From Gymnopilus junonius (taxonomy: Eukaryota; Basidiomycota; Agaricomycetes; Agaricales; Galerinaceae): 64,000 nt of DNA. The DNA lies in assembly GCA_015501075.1 (NCBI GenBank), contig JADNYJ010000028.1:186001-250000 (forward strand), in the 5' to 3' direction. Shown one piece after another: positions 1 to 12,684 of the stretch (position 1 is its first letter; every line of letters begins with the position of its first letter). The position numbers and the translations under genes are program-made. The notes below the pieces were generated by a model, which was not told where the DNA came from, did not search any database, and saw nothing but the letters and a program-made list of their open reading frames with translations.

Positions 1-631
1 GGTAGTCCCGATGTGGCCACCCCCAATGGCAAAAGGGACTGTAATGGAGCCAGCAAGCGTTGCTAGCCATAGGAAGGCAAAGAGCGCAACGATATACCTA
101 TTGTTGTTGAAAATGGCTCTAATGCGGAAGAAGAAAAGCAACGATGTTGACGGCACTGCTACTGCATAACAGCACCCAAGGGCGACCTGAAGCGTCTGGC
201 AATTCCCAACAGGACCAACTAAAGATTGTCACCCATCGGTAAAGAGAGGAAGACCTATTTTGACGTACTCTGGAATGCAGTAGACGAGATAATATATGAG
301 AAGGCGGCGATTCTGTTGATACTCGATCAACGTCGCAAGGGTTAAAATCTAAGCGCAAAACTCACCTCGAAACAAAGTAATCGACTATCGGAAAGCGAAT
401 CCTATGCCTACGCAACATATTCCAATCGTTTCTCATATTAATAAGAATGTCCCAAGAGAACATCTGAGAGCGAACGAGCATTAAGCATTGCCAGCGTTCA
501 GGAAGAGTGACCAAGCATACCCCACAAGTCGCGACATAAAGGTATCGAGATACTTCAAGCTGACCAGCCAAAGCTGGATCCAACCAGGCCAAAGGGGTGG
601 AAGGATTTGGAAGGTCAGAGGGAGTGGCCAT
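1..631 (-). CDS. multi-pass membrane protein, partial (runs off left edge)
   Basis: This is the 5' part of a gene on the minus strand; its 3' end is outside the window. I place the start at the ATG at 631-629 and four exons at 631-521, 463-366, 312-269 and 218-1, joined by GT-AG introns of 50-60 nt in consistent phase. The spliced protein has an N-terminal stretch rich in Pro and Leu. It continues with RYLYVATCG, WDILINMRNDWNMLRRHR, a helix around FVSRIAAFSYIISSTAFQ, and two further hydrophobic helices around VAVPSTSLLFFFRIR and NNNRYIVALFAFLWLATL. This pattern resembles the uncharacterised 7-helix-type membrane proteins common in Agaricomycetes. It is distantly similar in layout to the genes at 54948 and 60864. 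Function is unknown. An extra upstream exon cannot be excluded. Confidence 0.7.
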
Positions 632-2498
632 CGGGATGGCTTTGAGCAGGGAGCTACAGTCCAATACAAGTCTTGTGGGGCTTATATCACATCCCGGGTC
701 AATCCCATAGGATTACCGTGGATATATATCGTTTAGTGGCTTTAGTACGGGAGCTCCAATCAGTGAACAGCTTGATGGCTATGTTTACTATCGCAAGAAA
801 GGAGCAAATGATGAGCGCGAACTTAAGTCAGTGCCGAGTTGCGCGGGAGGCGAGGTTCACCCGGGGTAGCCGAGCCGTGACCTCGACATACTTAGACTCG
901 TCTAATCTCCCAGTCTTTCAATTATGGACCATTACTGAAGCAGAAACAAGGTTATAACCATTCTGCGAACCTTATTTATCGCCCCCAAGAAATAGTAATT
1001 GAGCAAGAATTTTCAACGGCCAAAATTGTGTCATTTGACCGCATGTCGGTCTCAGAGCTTGTTTCAAGGGTCTACCACAAATAGACGGGTACACCGGCCT
1101 CCGGATCGTTACAGCCCGGGTCGCTTGCCTTTGACGTGCGAACCCGAAATAATCCCGAGGATCGAGAACCTTTTATTTCCAAGTTATATCGAATTCAAAT
1201 TTGAAGAAATAACTGACCAAGGACTTGTCGACCGTTGGGATTCAGATAATTATAACCACTCGGAGAATGCAGATAAGAGGCAGATGAAGTGCATTTTGGC
1301 ATTACCATCAGTGGCGCTTCTGGCCATCACAGTCATGTCAAGGGTATTTTGACTTGCTCCAGTCCTTGTGGAAGAGAATCTCGCTAGGAAGTCAGAGTGT
1401 TCGAACCGTACATCATGTTGCCACGCTCAAGACAAACAACCTTCCTAGGATGCGAAGAGGGTACCCTAAAACTGATGGTGGCCCATCACCACTGGATCGT
1501 GGAACAGGAGGCAACTGTAAGCGGAAACGGCACGGAGTCCTTCACTGGATCTGCAAAGCTCGCGATCAAGCTGGCAGCCACAGCACAAAAATCGTGGATT
1601 GCCATGACATCTTCTCGTAATCTTCTGCTGCTCGTTGTCCGTACCTCCAAGCGCGCTGGCGCAGAGAACCATATAAAGATGGAGATTCCATAAAAAGGTG
1701 AAATTCTGCACTCCTCCAGATCAAAGCACTGAAAGATTGTGTGCAGGAGATAAATGAGCAGACCGTCATTCGCATGCGCAGTGAAGAAGGAATTAAAAGA
1801 AATAGATTTTTTTTTCTAAGGACTGCCTGGTCCTTGGAACAAAATCATGAGGAAGAGCAAGATATCATGACTTTGCATGGAGAACTCGAGAAATGTTCCG
1901 TATAAACCTTGTATACATTAAGCCGACAGCAGTGACGAGGAAGAGATGGCCACTTACCTTATAACAGCATCACATTATTCACATACACGAATGGCAGTAG
2001 ATAATCCAAGGGCTGATGTGCACTGCTTCCAGCATTCCCTATCGTTGGTGATATCTTCAGGAGCTATTTAGCTGCCCTTTAAAGGTGGACAACAGCAGTG
2101 GCTTGACGTCGTCGGACTCGGACCAGACACAACAACGAAACAACAATCCATGGTACGTGTGACACAGATAGATAATCACAAGGGAGTTGCAGCACATGGT
2201 GGGAGACAAACAGTCCTTGGAGTCAGAGAAAGTAAAGATATTCCTAGTGAGCTTCTTGGAATTGCTACGTGGGGTGTTGCGCAAGTTCAACGTTGAAAAC
2301 TTTCGAGGGGGCGGGACAACGGCCCGGAATTGGCGGTCCGCCATATCCTTGTCAACTGATATGATTTTGCGTGTTCCTTCTTCCAGACCTCCTATAAAGC
2401 GCAAGCAGCCCGGATGGGCTCTCGCTCCCTTCTTTCACTAGTTCTCCATCGGACAGAACACCAAAGAGCATTGGCTTACCTCTTTTCACTGCAAAATA
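632..2498. other. intergenic, no supported gene
   Basis: About 1.9 kb between the membrane gene and the L-galactonate dehydratase gene. Several open frames of 60-117 codons occur on both strands, but none shows a recognisable motif, plausible splice continuation or bias that would support a gene. The right end must include the promoter and leader of the downstream enzyme gene. Confidence 0.5.
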
Positions 2499-4544
2499 AT
2501 GGTCAAAATTATTGGTTTTGAGACGCATGGTGAGTTCCTTTTGGCGAGCTTGCTGTTCTGTTCTTTTATTGACCAAACCTACGTAGATGTGCGATTTCCT
2601 ACTTCGCTGACTGGGGACGGTACGGATGCTATGTGAATTATTTTTCTCGAAACTATTCCTACAAATGATACTGACGACACCATGTAGGAACACGGATTGC
2701 GACTACTCCTCTGCATACGTCGCTCTATTGACGGACTCGGATCTTGTTGGCTACGGGATGACGTTCACAATCGGTCGAGGCAATGACATTGTACGAGAGT
2801 CCCGAAATTCAACATGACGGAAAATGCTAATTGTCTTGCCTGCAGGTCTGTGCAGCAATCAAGGAGGTCGCGAACCGTTTGGTTGGAAAGGACACCGAAT
2901 CTCTATTTGCTGATATGGGAAGGACATGGGATTATATGATGGCAGATCCTCAATTACGCTGGTGTGCTTTTCTTCACGAATTACGCATCCTGGGCGATGA
3001 CTTATTGGTCGCTGTTAGGATTGGACCAGAAAAGGGTGTTATTCATATTGCATCAGGCGCAGTAAATAATGCTCTGTGGGACATGTACGCACGATCGCGC
3101 AAGAAACCTCTTTGGAAGCTTGTTGTTGACTTCACGCCTGTAAGAAAGCATTTCGCTATATTTGCTTGGTCTCAACCTATCTGCAGGGAGAGCTGGTTAG
3201 ATCAGCAGCATTCAGATATATTACAGATGCTATCACTAAGGAAGAAGCTTTAGCTATGCTCAAAGAAAGAGAAGCCGGAAAGAAAGAACGTGAAGCAAAA
3301 GTTCTGGAGATTGGGTTCGTCATTTTTCTATCTACAAACTCTATTCACATTGGCTGAGTCTGGCAACAGTTATCCAGCCTACGTCACCTCGGCTGGTTGG
3401 CTAGGTTTGTTCTTGCGTTTTCCTCCTATTGCTTCTCGATTCTTATGCCTGCTCTCTTCCAGGATACTCTGACGAGAAGGTCGCCCGGCTCACCAAAGAA
3501 GCCGTCGCTGGCGGTTTCAACCACTTCAAAATGAAAGTCGGAGCCGACCAATCGACGACCTACGGCGCGGAAAGCTCATCCGTTCTATCATCGACGATCC
3601 TCAATATCTCCCTCCTGGAACGAAACCTCGCGATCCTACCGGTGAAGACTTGAAAGGAAAAAATGCCGGTCCGACAGGTGCAGTGTTAATGATTGACGCC
3701 AATCAAGTCTGGGACGTTTCACAGGCTATTGAGTATGTGAAGGGGTTGGCAGAGATCAAACCTTGGTAAGCCCTTTTCTAGAGGCGCCCAAGGGATCTTG
3801 CGTATTTACATAATTTTTGCAGGTTTATCGAGGAGCCAACTGCTCCGGATGACATCCTGGGCCACGCTGCTATCCGAAAGGCTTTGAAGCCATACGGGAT
3901 TGGGGTCGCCACTGGCGAACACGCTCACAACCGCATGGTGTTCAAACAACTTCTGCAAGCCGATGCCATCGACGTTGTCCAAATCGACTCCTGTAGGCTC
4001 GCTGGTGTGAGCGAAGTATTGAGTGTATTACTCATGGCCGCAAAGTAGGTCGATGAAAACATTGCATCTTCCGGATGCTGACGCACTTCGCTTGATAGAT
4101 TTGGTGTTACAGTATGTCCTCACGCTGGAGGCGTAGGACTGTGTGAATATGTCATTCATCTGAGGTACATTTCTTGCCGTTCTTATTTCTCCACTTCTTG
4201 TTTCCTTATTATCCTTATGAACTCATCCAGCTTAATTGACTATATTGCCGTGTCTGGAACCATGGAGCGCAACGTCCTGGAATTTGTTGACCACTTGCAC
4301 GAACACTTTGTCACTCCTTGTTCGATAAACTCTCGCGGAAGGTACAACGCACCCTTGAATCCCAATGAAGGATATAGGTAAGTTAACCAAAGAGCTAACC
4401 ATTGGTTATGATGGTGAGACATGATATATTGTACTGATTTTACTTGTTATTTTCAGCATTGAGATGCACAAGAGTAGTATTGCAGAGTATGAATGGCCCG
4501 ATGGGACGTACTGGCAGAGCAGAAAGAATGATGAAGTAGCTTAA
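2499..4544 (+). CDS. lgd1: L-galactonate dehydratase-like enolase superfamily enzyme (one apparent frameshift)
   Basis: Hand-splicing gives about a dozen exons, starting at the ATG at 2499 (exon 1 2499-2529, exon 2 2587-2632, exon 3 2688-2790, exon 4 2846-2961, exon 5 3019-3139). The protein follows fungal LGD1 and animal ENOSF1 along its whole length. Landmarks are [40 protein letters not shown], the K-x-K pair in [19 protein letters not shown], the metal-site [28 protein letters not shown] and [14 protein letters not shown]. The family dehydrates L-galactonate to 2-keto-3-deoxy-L-galactonate in D-galacturonate (pectin) catabolism. Sugar-acid specificity is inferred. One base is missing near 3550: the frame of KVGAD does not continue into [10 protein letters not shown], and the gap is too short for an intron. 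All other exons join in phase, so this is either a recent lesion or a sequence error. The stop codon is at 4542-4544. Confidence 0.85.
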
Positions 4545-5802
4545 GTCGAGCGTGGATACCCGGAAATAAAAATTCAAGCTGTAATACTGTATGTTGAACT
4601 CAATATCACTCTTTCCTTCTCTTCCGTACATCAACCCAACTCCTAAATCCCTAGTGTTCCAGAAGGTCCACCAGAAAGTCCAGCGCTAGATGCCTAGAAA
4701 CCGAGGGCTGCTAACAATAATAGGATAATCTAGATGCCTTCAATCTATCACACCACAACTCTAATCGTTTGGAGTGACAAAAGGACTGGACCCACAGTAC
4801 CTGACCATTTCCCGAATTGGATTATTTCTTTATCATGACAATTGCATGTGTTGTCCGACCGACGTCGTGTTGGTGCATACTCAAGAACTTGAAGACTTTC
4901 TCATCCCCACTTACCATCATAATGGAGGAAAATGGCAGAGAGAATTGTTGGTTTTACGATCTCATCATCCGATATATCTCCTGTGATCTAGATGCATTTT
5001 GATTGACTAAAATCGTAATCATGGAGCAGGTCAGAACGGGGGTTAGCCCTTGCGATTTCCGAGTCCTCAAGCGGTTTCTGCTCTGTTTGCTCATGTTATG
5101 ATCGGGCTCTCCCCGGGCGGAGGAGGACCCTGGACCCTTGTGTTCTTGCACCGGATCAACCTCACCTGTCAACATGCGATGACTCTCGACAAAACTTCCA
5201 TCTCACTTTCACCCACCAAGCTCAAGCTTCGGCCTCTAGCATAATTTCAATCTTTAAGCTTCAAGCCTCAAGAGCGGTGCTAAAGCCCATCACACATGGC
5301 CAACTCCTATTCAGACTGAGTGGACAGGGGATATGGAGCAGCTTACCCGGATAGAGCTATCGCGTGCGATTCGGCTCCCCTTGTTCTTTCTTTTTGTTGT
5401 GGATAGCAAGCGCTGGACTGTTTGTTGGGATTTCTTGGGAGCTAATGCTCGGGTAGCTGGATACCCACGTTTCCTGATGAAGACAACGGCTGTCCTTGTC
5501 CTGTCCGCCTTTTGAACTTCCTTTTGTCGTCTTTGTGAGCCCGTCTCCAAGCAAAAGCAAAATAAGACGAAGGGAGATGGCTCCTGTCCATGACTTTTGT
5601 ATAAAGGTATGTTGTTTCTTTTGCTTGTTCTATAGGCCCCCGTAGACTGACTGACTCGAGCAAGACTCGTCTTCAACCTACCTCCCTCCTCTCCCGTGTT
5701 TGGTTAGGACGTCACGAACTCTTTCTTTGTTCTCTTTACCTCTTCAACTTTCTTTGAACCGACTGCTTTTTTTCTATCGACGTTTTCACCTTTGCATTCA
5801 AA
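4545..5802. other. intergenic, no supported gene
   Basis: Spacer of about 1.25 kb between the lgd1-like gene and the next plus-strand gene. Small open frames overlap each other on both strands around 5300-5680 and look like chance. A pyrimidine-rich stretch at about 5680-5800 precedes the next start codon, as is usual for fungal leaders. Confidence 0.5.
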
Positions 5803-6598
5803 ATGGCATTCTGCGCTCCCGCCACGATCCCAACCATACACTATTCCTATGTCGCTCCCATCTCAGCGCATTCCTATTCGCACCCCTACCCGTATTCCGC
5901 CCTCCCAAAACCTCACCCCACAACGGGCCTCTATGATCGGGTATACAACGACGACCATAACAGCATAAAATGTTGTCTCCGATCCCTCCTCAAAAGCAAC
6001 GCACTCTCCAGACTACCCGCTGGTTTCCCCTTCCACTGCGTTCGTGATGCCTGTGGTCGCCCTGTGCTCTCCTATAATTCTTTTGAATTCAAGGAGTATT
6101 TCTCGTTTTCGGATCATAAAGGGCGGACTCAGTGTGCTACTTTTGCCTATTCTGCTCCTGCAAGACACGCCAAAATGACGGGGCCGCCCACCGAGGCAAG
6201 GATGATGACCTGGAGAATATATGTCCCTGCAAGGGAATCGGTATTGGACAGAGATGCCCCTAGTGCGTGTCTTCCACCCATCTCGTTATAAAGTACGCTC
6301 TAACTTGAAAATTTGCCCCCCTCATTCAGGGAGAGTATCAATTGCGCACGTCCAAGTAGATGCTCTGGTTATGGAAACGTCGTTCGGACTTGATCTCACA
6401 ACAAACCCTCGCATATTATTCGAGGCCCTTGCTCTCTCAATCGAACTTGGAGTCCTCGTTACCATCCAGGTCGCACACCAGAAGACGCCAATGATGTATC
6501 CGTCAAAGAGAAATGTGTACTACGATTCAGGCGAGATTCTCTTCCTGTCTACGGATGGGAAGGGGAGAACGGAGGTCGCTTTTGTGTTTGAGTCTTGA
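5803..6598 (+). CDS. hypothetical protein, one intron
   Basis: The ATG at 5803 follows a pyrimidine-rich leader. Exon 1 runs 5803-6262, a GT-AG intron spans 6263-6329, and exon 2 runs 6330-6598; the junction is in phase and the total encodes 242 residues. The N-terminus is rich in Pro, Ser, Tyr and His. The second exon looks strongly coding (RVSIAHVQVDALVMETSFG, then IELGVLVTIQVAHQK, ending GRTEVAFVFES). I do not recognise the family. The last part of exon 1, after about residue 120, is less certain, and another frame there contains a short CPCKG motif, so a further small intron is possible. Confidence 0.55.
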
Positions 6599-7481
6599 AT
6601 TTACCTCGGGTCCATCTTGGACTTGGAACTTCGGGCACTAAGCCTGAGCTCGGCGATCTTGGATCTGAAAACAAATCCGCTAAATTCATGTCCGTCATGC
6701 GGTGTAGAGGGCAAAATTGTGCTGTGCACTCTATCACTTGTTTATGCAATACCTTATTCCTTCACGATCGGGAACTTTCAACGATCACGACCATGACATG
6801 GTACTTGACGTGCCTACTCATGACTTCACGACGGCGTCCTCTCCCCTCCTCCTCTTTTAACACGGGCTCATTGGATATCCTACTTTCTCATCTTAATGGG
6901 GTCCCTTTCGCATTGACATTGTAGTATCAGTAGCGCTCATAATTTCACGTTCACGGACACTATCCATCTGTTCTTTTGCATTTACAACATAGGTCATTCA
7001 TTTTGCATCATATCGCATTAATTTTTGTTTTATTTTGTTCTTCTTTTGTTCTGTATAGTTTAGCTCTGGGTTTTTTACCCTCGTAACAACCACTCTTATT
7101 CCAATATAGATTGCAGCTTTCTCTAGTAAACATGTCCTGAGTCGGGCTAAACTATCTGCTATGGTCGCAGTACAGGCATTTCGGCATCTCCGTTAAACGT
7201 TCTGCAAGGTTCAAAAACAAAATAAATCTCCTTTGGATGATCAGTGCATTCGCCATTTTCATTTCGTAATATCTTGGTTGGATAAACTGTTGCTAAGATA
7301 TCAAAATACAAATTGCAGCCGCAATGCAGTACAAAGGTATGAGAGGAACATACGGGATATACAACCCACGTTGAAGAGGAAAGCCCTTCGGCCCTCCTTG
7401 GGTATTTATATAAGGATAAAATACTGAGGTCGCTCTTCTTTCCCAAATTTATACTCCCACTCTCTCTTTCATTTGCCTTCG
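6599..7481. other. intergenic between convergent genes
   Basis: About 0.9 kb where the plus-strand gene at 5803 and the minus-strand gene at 7482 converge. It should contain both 3' untranslated regions. It is AT-rich at 6960-7130 with long T runs. I see no gene. Confidence 0.5.
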
Positions 7482-8193
7482 TCAGCCCCTCTGAGCAGCG
7501 CTAGCCATCTGCGTAAGTGGAAGTGTCAATTGCCACCAAACCACCATTCCCAGACCTATGATGCCGTGTGCTGTGCCCCATACAGCTTCAGGGGTAACTT
7601 TCAGTCTGCCAATGCAGATTAGTAAGTAGTGAACATGATGAAAGGAGGGTGGTGGTAGAAGAATAAGGAGTTGCGATAAGAGGGGGAAAACAACTTACGT
7701 CTCGAATGCGGGACCAAAGGTGTGTGGAATGAATCGCGGAGCTTGGTATAGAACAGTCGAGCAAATCGCGTGGTATATGCAAAGGCCAATTGCTAGAGCG
7801 CGTTTTCCGGGTAGAAATTCTGTAGGCAGATTAGCAAGTGCCTTAGAGCCTCGGACAACGATTTTGGGAGTGTACGGTACATACCAGGTAGATTAAAGCA
7901 CAACAAGGTCGTTATACATGATGCTAGCACCAATGAAGAGTATAGCTATCATGAGCACGAGTCAGAGAAGTTTCTGAATGGGGACCAGAGAAGGCCTACT
8001 TTGAGCAGCACCACTGCAGTGTTGTTCAGCTGCATGAAGGGTAGGTTTGCAGGAGAAAAGATGCCCTGTATCGCCACAGGAATCTCAAGCGCAATGTGCA
8101 GGAGGAAGACGATAGAACTGTCATGAAGAACTCAGCTCAACAACCAATGAATTGCGTGAAAAAAAGAACATACAGGGGACTTTTCGTTGACAT
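7482..8193 (-). CDS. four-helix membrane protein, five short exons
   Basis: Start ATG at 8193-8191 and exon 1 8193-8174, followed by four more exons, all joined by GT-AG introns in phase; the stop is TGA at 7484-7482. The spliced protein is about 147 residues with four hydrophobic segments: SIVFLLHIALEIPVAIQG, LYSSLVLASCITTLLCF, RALAIGLCIYHAICSTVLY and AHGIIGLGMVVWWQL. Short polar links include APRFIPHTFGPAFET and KVTPEAVWG. I believe this is a small conserved but uncharacterised membrane protein family of Agaricomycetes; its function is unknown. None of its exons is long enough to stand out as an open reading frame, so the model rests on splice phase and hydrophobic pattern. It is transcribed away from the MFS permease gene, with about 270 bp between the two starts. 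Confidence 0.7.
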
Positions 8194-8464
8194 TGCTGAC
8201 TTCAATCTGGTCGATGAGAACGAAGAGGTGCGCTGGCGACAACGTAGGCCAAACGTAGGCCCCGCGTAAGCACCAGAGGGACAGATGGGTGGGAGACAGC
8301 CTGTGATAAGCTCAGCCGATCCATATGCGCAGGCACGCGAGTCTATTTCGGTCCGGATGACGAAGCGGAGAATCCTCGGCTAAACGTTTCTGCTTTGCAG
8401 AAGACCTCTTCAGTAGGCTCTCACCGCAACCTCCATCTCATTCAAGCTGCTTGGTTTTTGCTCA

Positions 8465-10419
8465 TGGAACTGAACACACTAGGGCCTCATAAAGACTCTG
8501 TCGAGCTGACAACTCATTCTGTTCCCGTAATTTATCCAAATCGCGGGTGGATCTCACTTCTGTTCCGACGACTGGCAGCAGTGAGCAAAATGGACAAACA
8601 TTTGCGAACGCCATGAAAATACAGGAGAGGGAACTTCGTCGACGCGTCAGCAGAAAATCTTGGCTCGTATTCAATTCTTGTCTCTTTGTTGGACGTTATT
8701 TCTTGCAGGCTGGAACGACGGCACCACCGGGCCTCTGCTTCCACGTATCCAAGATGTTTACCACGTAATTGCTTTTGTCACAATGCTCCCTCAAATGCTT
8801 TTGAAGCACTTTTTCGACTAGGTTAATTTTACCATTGTGTCTTTGATATTCGTATTTGCCTGCATTGTAAGTTCTGTCCTTTCAAGTCCCGTCTGTGTTA
8901 TCTTAAACATCTTCCTGACTAAAGGGTTTCGTTGCTGGGGCAGTAGCAAACATCCCTTTGACTGATAAACTGGGATTCGGAAAGGTAAGTAGCGCGTGTC
9001 GACGCTCAGATTAGATTTTCACTGATGGCTTGGCGTTAGACCATCGTCTTTGGATCCTTGTGTCAAGTAGTGGCATATTCGATCCAAGCTGCAGCTCCTC
9101 CCTTCCCCGTCTTCGTGATGGCGTATACCATCAATGGAATGGGGTTGGCACTCCAAGTTTAGCCAGCTTCCTGACCTGATCACTACTTCTGTACTGATGC
9201 CTTGCTTTAATAGGATGCGCAAGCTAACGGTTTCGTAGCCACTCTCAAAGACCACCCTGAATCGAAAATGGGCGTTCTCCATGCTGCTTATGGCCTGGGT
9301 GCATTCGCATCCCCTCTCGTCGCAACTCAATTTTCGCAATTGCCCAGATGGTCGTTTCACTTCCTTGCTTCCCTTGGTATTGCAGTATCCAACACCATTC
9401 TTCTAATATCCGTCTTCAAACTGCAAAGACAAGACGGTATGGCTCTCTGGATGCATTCCCTTGTCATGTGAATCTGATTTCGATACCAATCTAAGAATGC
9501 CTGAGGCAAGCAGGGGAAGTGATCATTGAAAGAACGCCGACCAGCGAGGAGAACACGTTCCGGCAAGTCATGAGGACACGAGCTGTCCATCTTCTTGCTA
9601 TTTTCATTCTCGTGTATGTCGGAGTAGAAGTAACAATCGGAGGTAAGTAAAGTTGTTCCCTATCCTCGAAGTACTCCAATCTATATTTTCAACAGGCTGG
9701 ATTGCCACTTTCATCATCGACGTACGAGGAGGGGGCCCCTCCGCTGGATATATTTCGTCTGGGTTTTTCGGCGGTAAGGACATTCTGACCTTTTTTCTTG
9801 ATAAGCAACCTGAGTGGATATTAGGTCTGACAACCGGACGTGTGGCTCTGCTGTGGGTGAATAAGAAGGTATTTTCCTTTCCATATACTTCCTTTCTGAT
9901 ACGTTGAACTGCTATTTTGAAGATTGGTGAGAGGCGTGTGATGTTCCTCTACGCGACCATCGCTTTGGCGTGAGTGTGTGCCGCTGATGTTCAATCTTTC
10001 TGACTGACTGGCCCTCGTTGATCATGACATGTAGGCTGGAAATTGTAATCTGGCTTGTCCCATCTCTCATCGGGGACGCCGTAGCAGTATCCATAGTCGG
10101 TGTACTCCTTGGGCCTATGTACCCCATCGTGATGAACCAATCGTCACGTATTCTACCTCGGTGGATCCTCACGGGCTCCATTGGATGGATTGCCGGGTTT
10201 GGACAAGCTGGAAGCGCATTGTTTCCTTTTTTGACTGGGGCTATTTCGGCGAAGAAAGGTATTAAAAGTTTGCAGCCCCTGTGAGTGCATTTTCTGGGTG
10301 ATGATCTTATCGAATAAAAAGCTGATAGTGTTCTTTCTTCTTGAAGACTGGTTTCTATGATGACGTTCATGATGATCTTATGGATGTTTGTTCCGAAGGC
10401 ACCACATCGGCCGGATTAG
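8465..10419 (+). CDS. MFS permease (BSC6 / fucose-permease-like)
   Basis: A major facilitator superfamily transporter split into about ten exons. Landmarks in order are FLAGWNDGTTGPLLPRIQ (helix 1), FTIVSLIFVFACI, LTDKLGFGK (the cytoplasmic loop motif), FGSLCQVVAYSIQAAAPP, LHAAYGLGAFASPLVATQF, VYVGVEVTIGGW, GGPSAGYISSGFFGGL, TTGRVALLWVNKKIGERR, VGVLLGPMYPIVMNQSSR and GSIGWIAGFGQAGSALFPF, ending KAPHRPD before the TAG at 10417-10419. Such proteins sit in the plasma membrane and move small solutes, often sugars; the substrate here is unknown. From helix 1 onward all exons join in phase. The N-terminus, from the ATG at 8465 to about 8650, is uncertain. It needs either an intron ending near 8645 or a small frameshift to reach helix 1. 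Confidence 0.8.
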
Positions 10420-10843
10420 TAGGTGGTGCGATTTGTACGCACCGCGCAGCATGATGTGTATCGACTATAAAATTTTCATGGCAATGTGTGACCACATTGC
10501 GCACAGATATATACTATATACACGGCGGGCAAGAAACTGTCCAAAGGGCCCGAAATGAGCACTTTAACATTATTGCTTGCCAGATGTCGCGAATTCGTGT
10601 ACATCTGTTTCAAGTTACTCCCTCCCCTTTTCTGGTCCATCTTTTTGTTCCTCTCGCTACGCTTGGACCCATTTTTTGGCCAAAGTAGAACAAGGTTGGG
10701 GTCTTGTATAATTTATTTAAATGCATTAGCAAATGAATTTTGTTTGCTAGTAGTACTTTCTTTGCTGGTGCGTGCAAGGTGCACCTTGGCCACCCGTGAG
10801 AACGTGTGTGCAGTGCGTCTCGTTATCTACTGAGAATTCCGCC
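10420..10843. other. convergent intergenic spacer
   Basis: Spacer of about 420 bp between the MFS permease gene and the uncertain minus-strand gene to its right. Overlapping open frames here have no recognisable content. Confidence 0.45.
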
Positions 10844-11770
10844 TTACTTCTGCTTGAGCCTCTTTCGTCTTCTCGGCAATTCAAAATTCTGAAGTAAAAT
10901 ATCTAAAAGTACAGGAGATGGCACAGAATACTTGGTCCTCTTCAGCCTGAGGACTATTTTTTCCCAGTCTTTCAGGCTCAATTCACACTTTCCTGTAGCT
11001 TTATCACAGTGGAAATATGACACCCCAGTGTTGCCCCAGTGTTGAGAATATTGAAGTTGACATAGGACAATATTTATCGAGAGGGTGAGTCTTGTTTGTG
11101 CAGTGTGATTATTAAATCAGATACTTACAGAGTTGCTTGGAAATTTTCTGCCAATGAGAATAATGATAGATCTTGAATAGTGATTGGAATTAAATGTGAT
11201 TGACTATGTTAAGTACATAGTAACTCAGGTAGCTATAACGCATCGCAGGATTGATTCCAAACGCTGCGAGCGGCCCTAACGGATTCATCAATTCTAACAC
11301 AAACAAATACGTAACTAAGCAATCCAGAGGGATAGGAACCTACTTACTACTGTTACTGTCTACAACGTTCTGAAAGATAAATAGCTCGTCAATGAGGGAA
11401 TTATGGGTGAGTCCGAGACAATGATGGCAAACATGCCGCCATTGGGTTAAGCTTGGGCACCGTACCATCATGTGGAGCGCGGGATTTTTTGTGCATGTAG
11501 CATGCAATAAATACGAGCATAACTACCACCTGCTGCTGCTGTAATAAAAGAAAAAGGAGGGGCCTCTGAAGGGATCAAGGAGTTGGTGAATAGATGGTGT
11601 GGGAGGATAGGGATGAAAAGTATTGGCTGGAAATATGGGATTTCACCCATGACGATGGCCGGGTAGATGAAGACTGAGGTGATGAAGCGGTCCTCGATGA
11701 AAGGGCTTAGTAAAAAGCTGTGAGAAGTTTGAACAATTCTGCAACTATCAGTAGACCATTGTAGCCTCAT
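10844..11770 (-). CDS. uncertain minus-strand gene, possibly decayed
   Basis: The last exon looks coding. It reads on the minus strand from about 11090 down to a TAA at 10846-10844, through SINIVLCQLQYSQHWGNTG, VSYFHCDKATGKCELSLKDW and LDILLQNFELPRRRKRLKQK. It is preceded in phase by a short exon around LFSLAENFQATL. Further upstream lie NPLGPLAAFGINPAMRYSYL (about 11230-11310), a hydrophobic exon VVVMLVFIACYMHKKS (about 11480-11530) and an open frame at 11468-11770. I could not join these upstream pieces in one consistent frame. The gene may carry indels, or I may have the introns wrong. The family is not recognised; a membrane segment is likely. Confidence 0.35.
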
Positions 11771-11899
11771 AGAGTTGTGAGGAGGTCGAGGGGTAGGATT
11801 GACGAAATTTATATATTTTACACCCTTCTTTTAGTACAAAAAAATGGGAAGTTGGACACTATATAGGGCAAAAAAAATGAAGTCACATCCAGAGCGAGC

Positions 11900-12684
11900 C
11901 TAACACGGAGGACCGAAAAGACCAAGGTCAATTAAGAACCGAATACCTCGACAGTTCGAATGCGGCGTCTTCGACTGAACCGATTTCAGTCTCCTGTTTG
12001 CCGCAGTCTCGGCGATCCATTTCCTTAATTTGCACATTGAAGCACACTGCGACATGTAAGTGTTATCAATATGTACGTTCGAGACAAAAGTCAGGTTTGT
12101 TTGATACTCACATATTCACAGACATACAGCGATTGGTAACCTGACGTCCCAGGAAGGCGTTCAAACCGGGCGTCGCCGTAGTTATACTCTGTACCGCGAC
12201 AGAGGTAACACACCCGAGCCAGACTTTCCTCAGGTAAGAGTATTTCGACCTCCGATGCCTCCCTTGCACCTCCTTCATCAGCATACATATATTTCTTTCG
12301 TCCAGTAAGTTTGATGACGGGTGGGTCAACTTTGAGCAGGGCTGCAAGATGCCCTTCTGGATGAAACGGGTCTGAAGAAAAGTCCATTCTGTTCATGAAC
12401 GAATCGAACCATACGAGGGGTCGCTTGCTTTCAGAAAGTTCAAGCATTTCGGGACCACAGGTCGTGCAGTTTATGATGTCGAGTAATCTTGAGCATGCCA
12501 TGCCATAAGCACGAGCGAAGGCGATGAAATATAAGTTTCCGGGATAGGGACACCGGGCTATGCAACATTCAGAGCCGTTCATGAAGGGACGAGACATAAT
12601 GGTATGCACTGGTGTTTCTGGCATCTGAAGGTGTAGAAGGATGCGGATAATTGGAGTGCGCTTGGCGACGTTGCGTTCAGACAT
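11900..12684 (-). CDS. orphan protein A with C-terminal Cys-rich segment (paralog of 13259-13860)
   Basis: Two exons, 12684-12112 and 12046-11900, encode about 239 residues. The GT-AG intron is supported by the paralog, which has an intron at the same position. Shared features are an N-terminal FARAYGM, a middle RPLVWFDS, PVIKLTGRKKYMYADEGG, EASEVEILLPEESLARVCYLC and, after the intron, CASMCKLRKWI. Four or more Cys residues (CYLC, then C.YCASMC) suggest a metal-binding C-terminus, but this is inference. No known domain is recognised. The gene is transcribed away from its paralog across a 574 bp shared upstream region. Confidence 0.65.
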
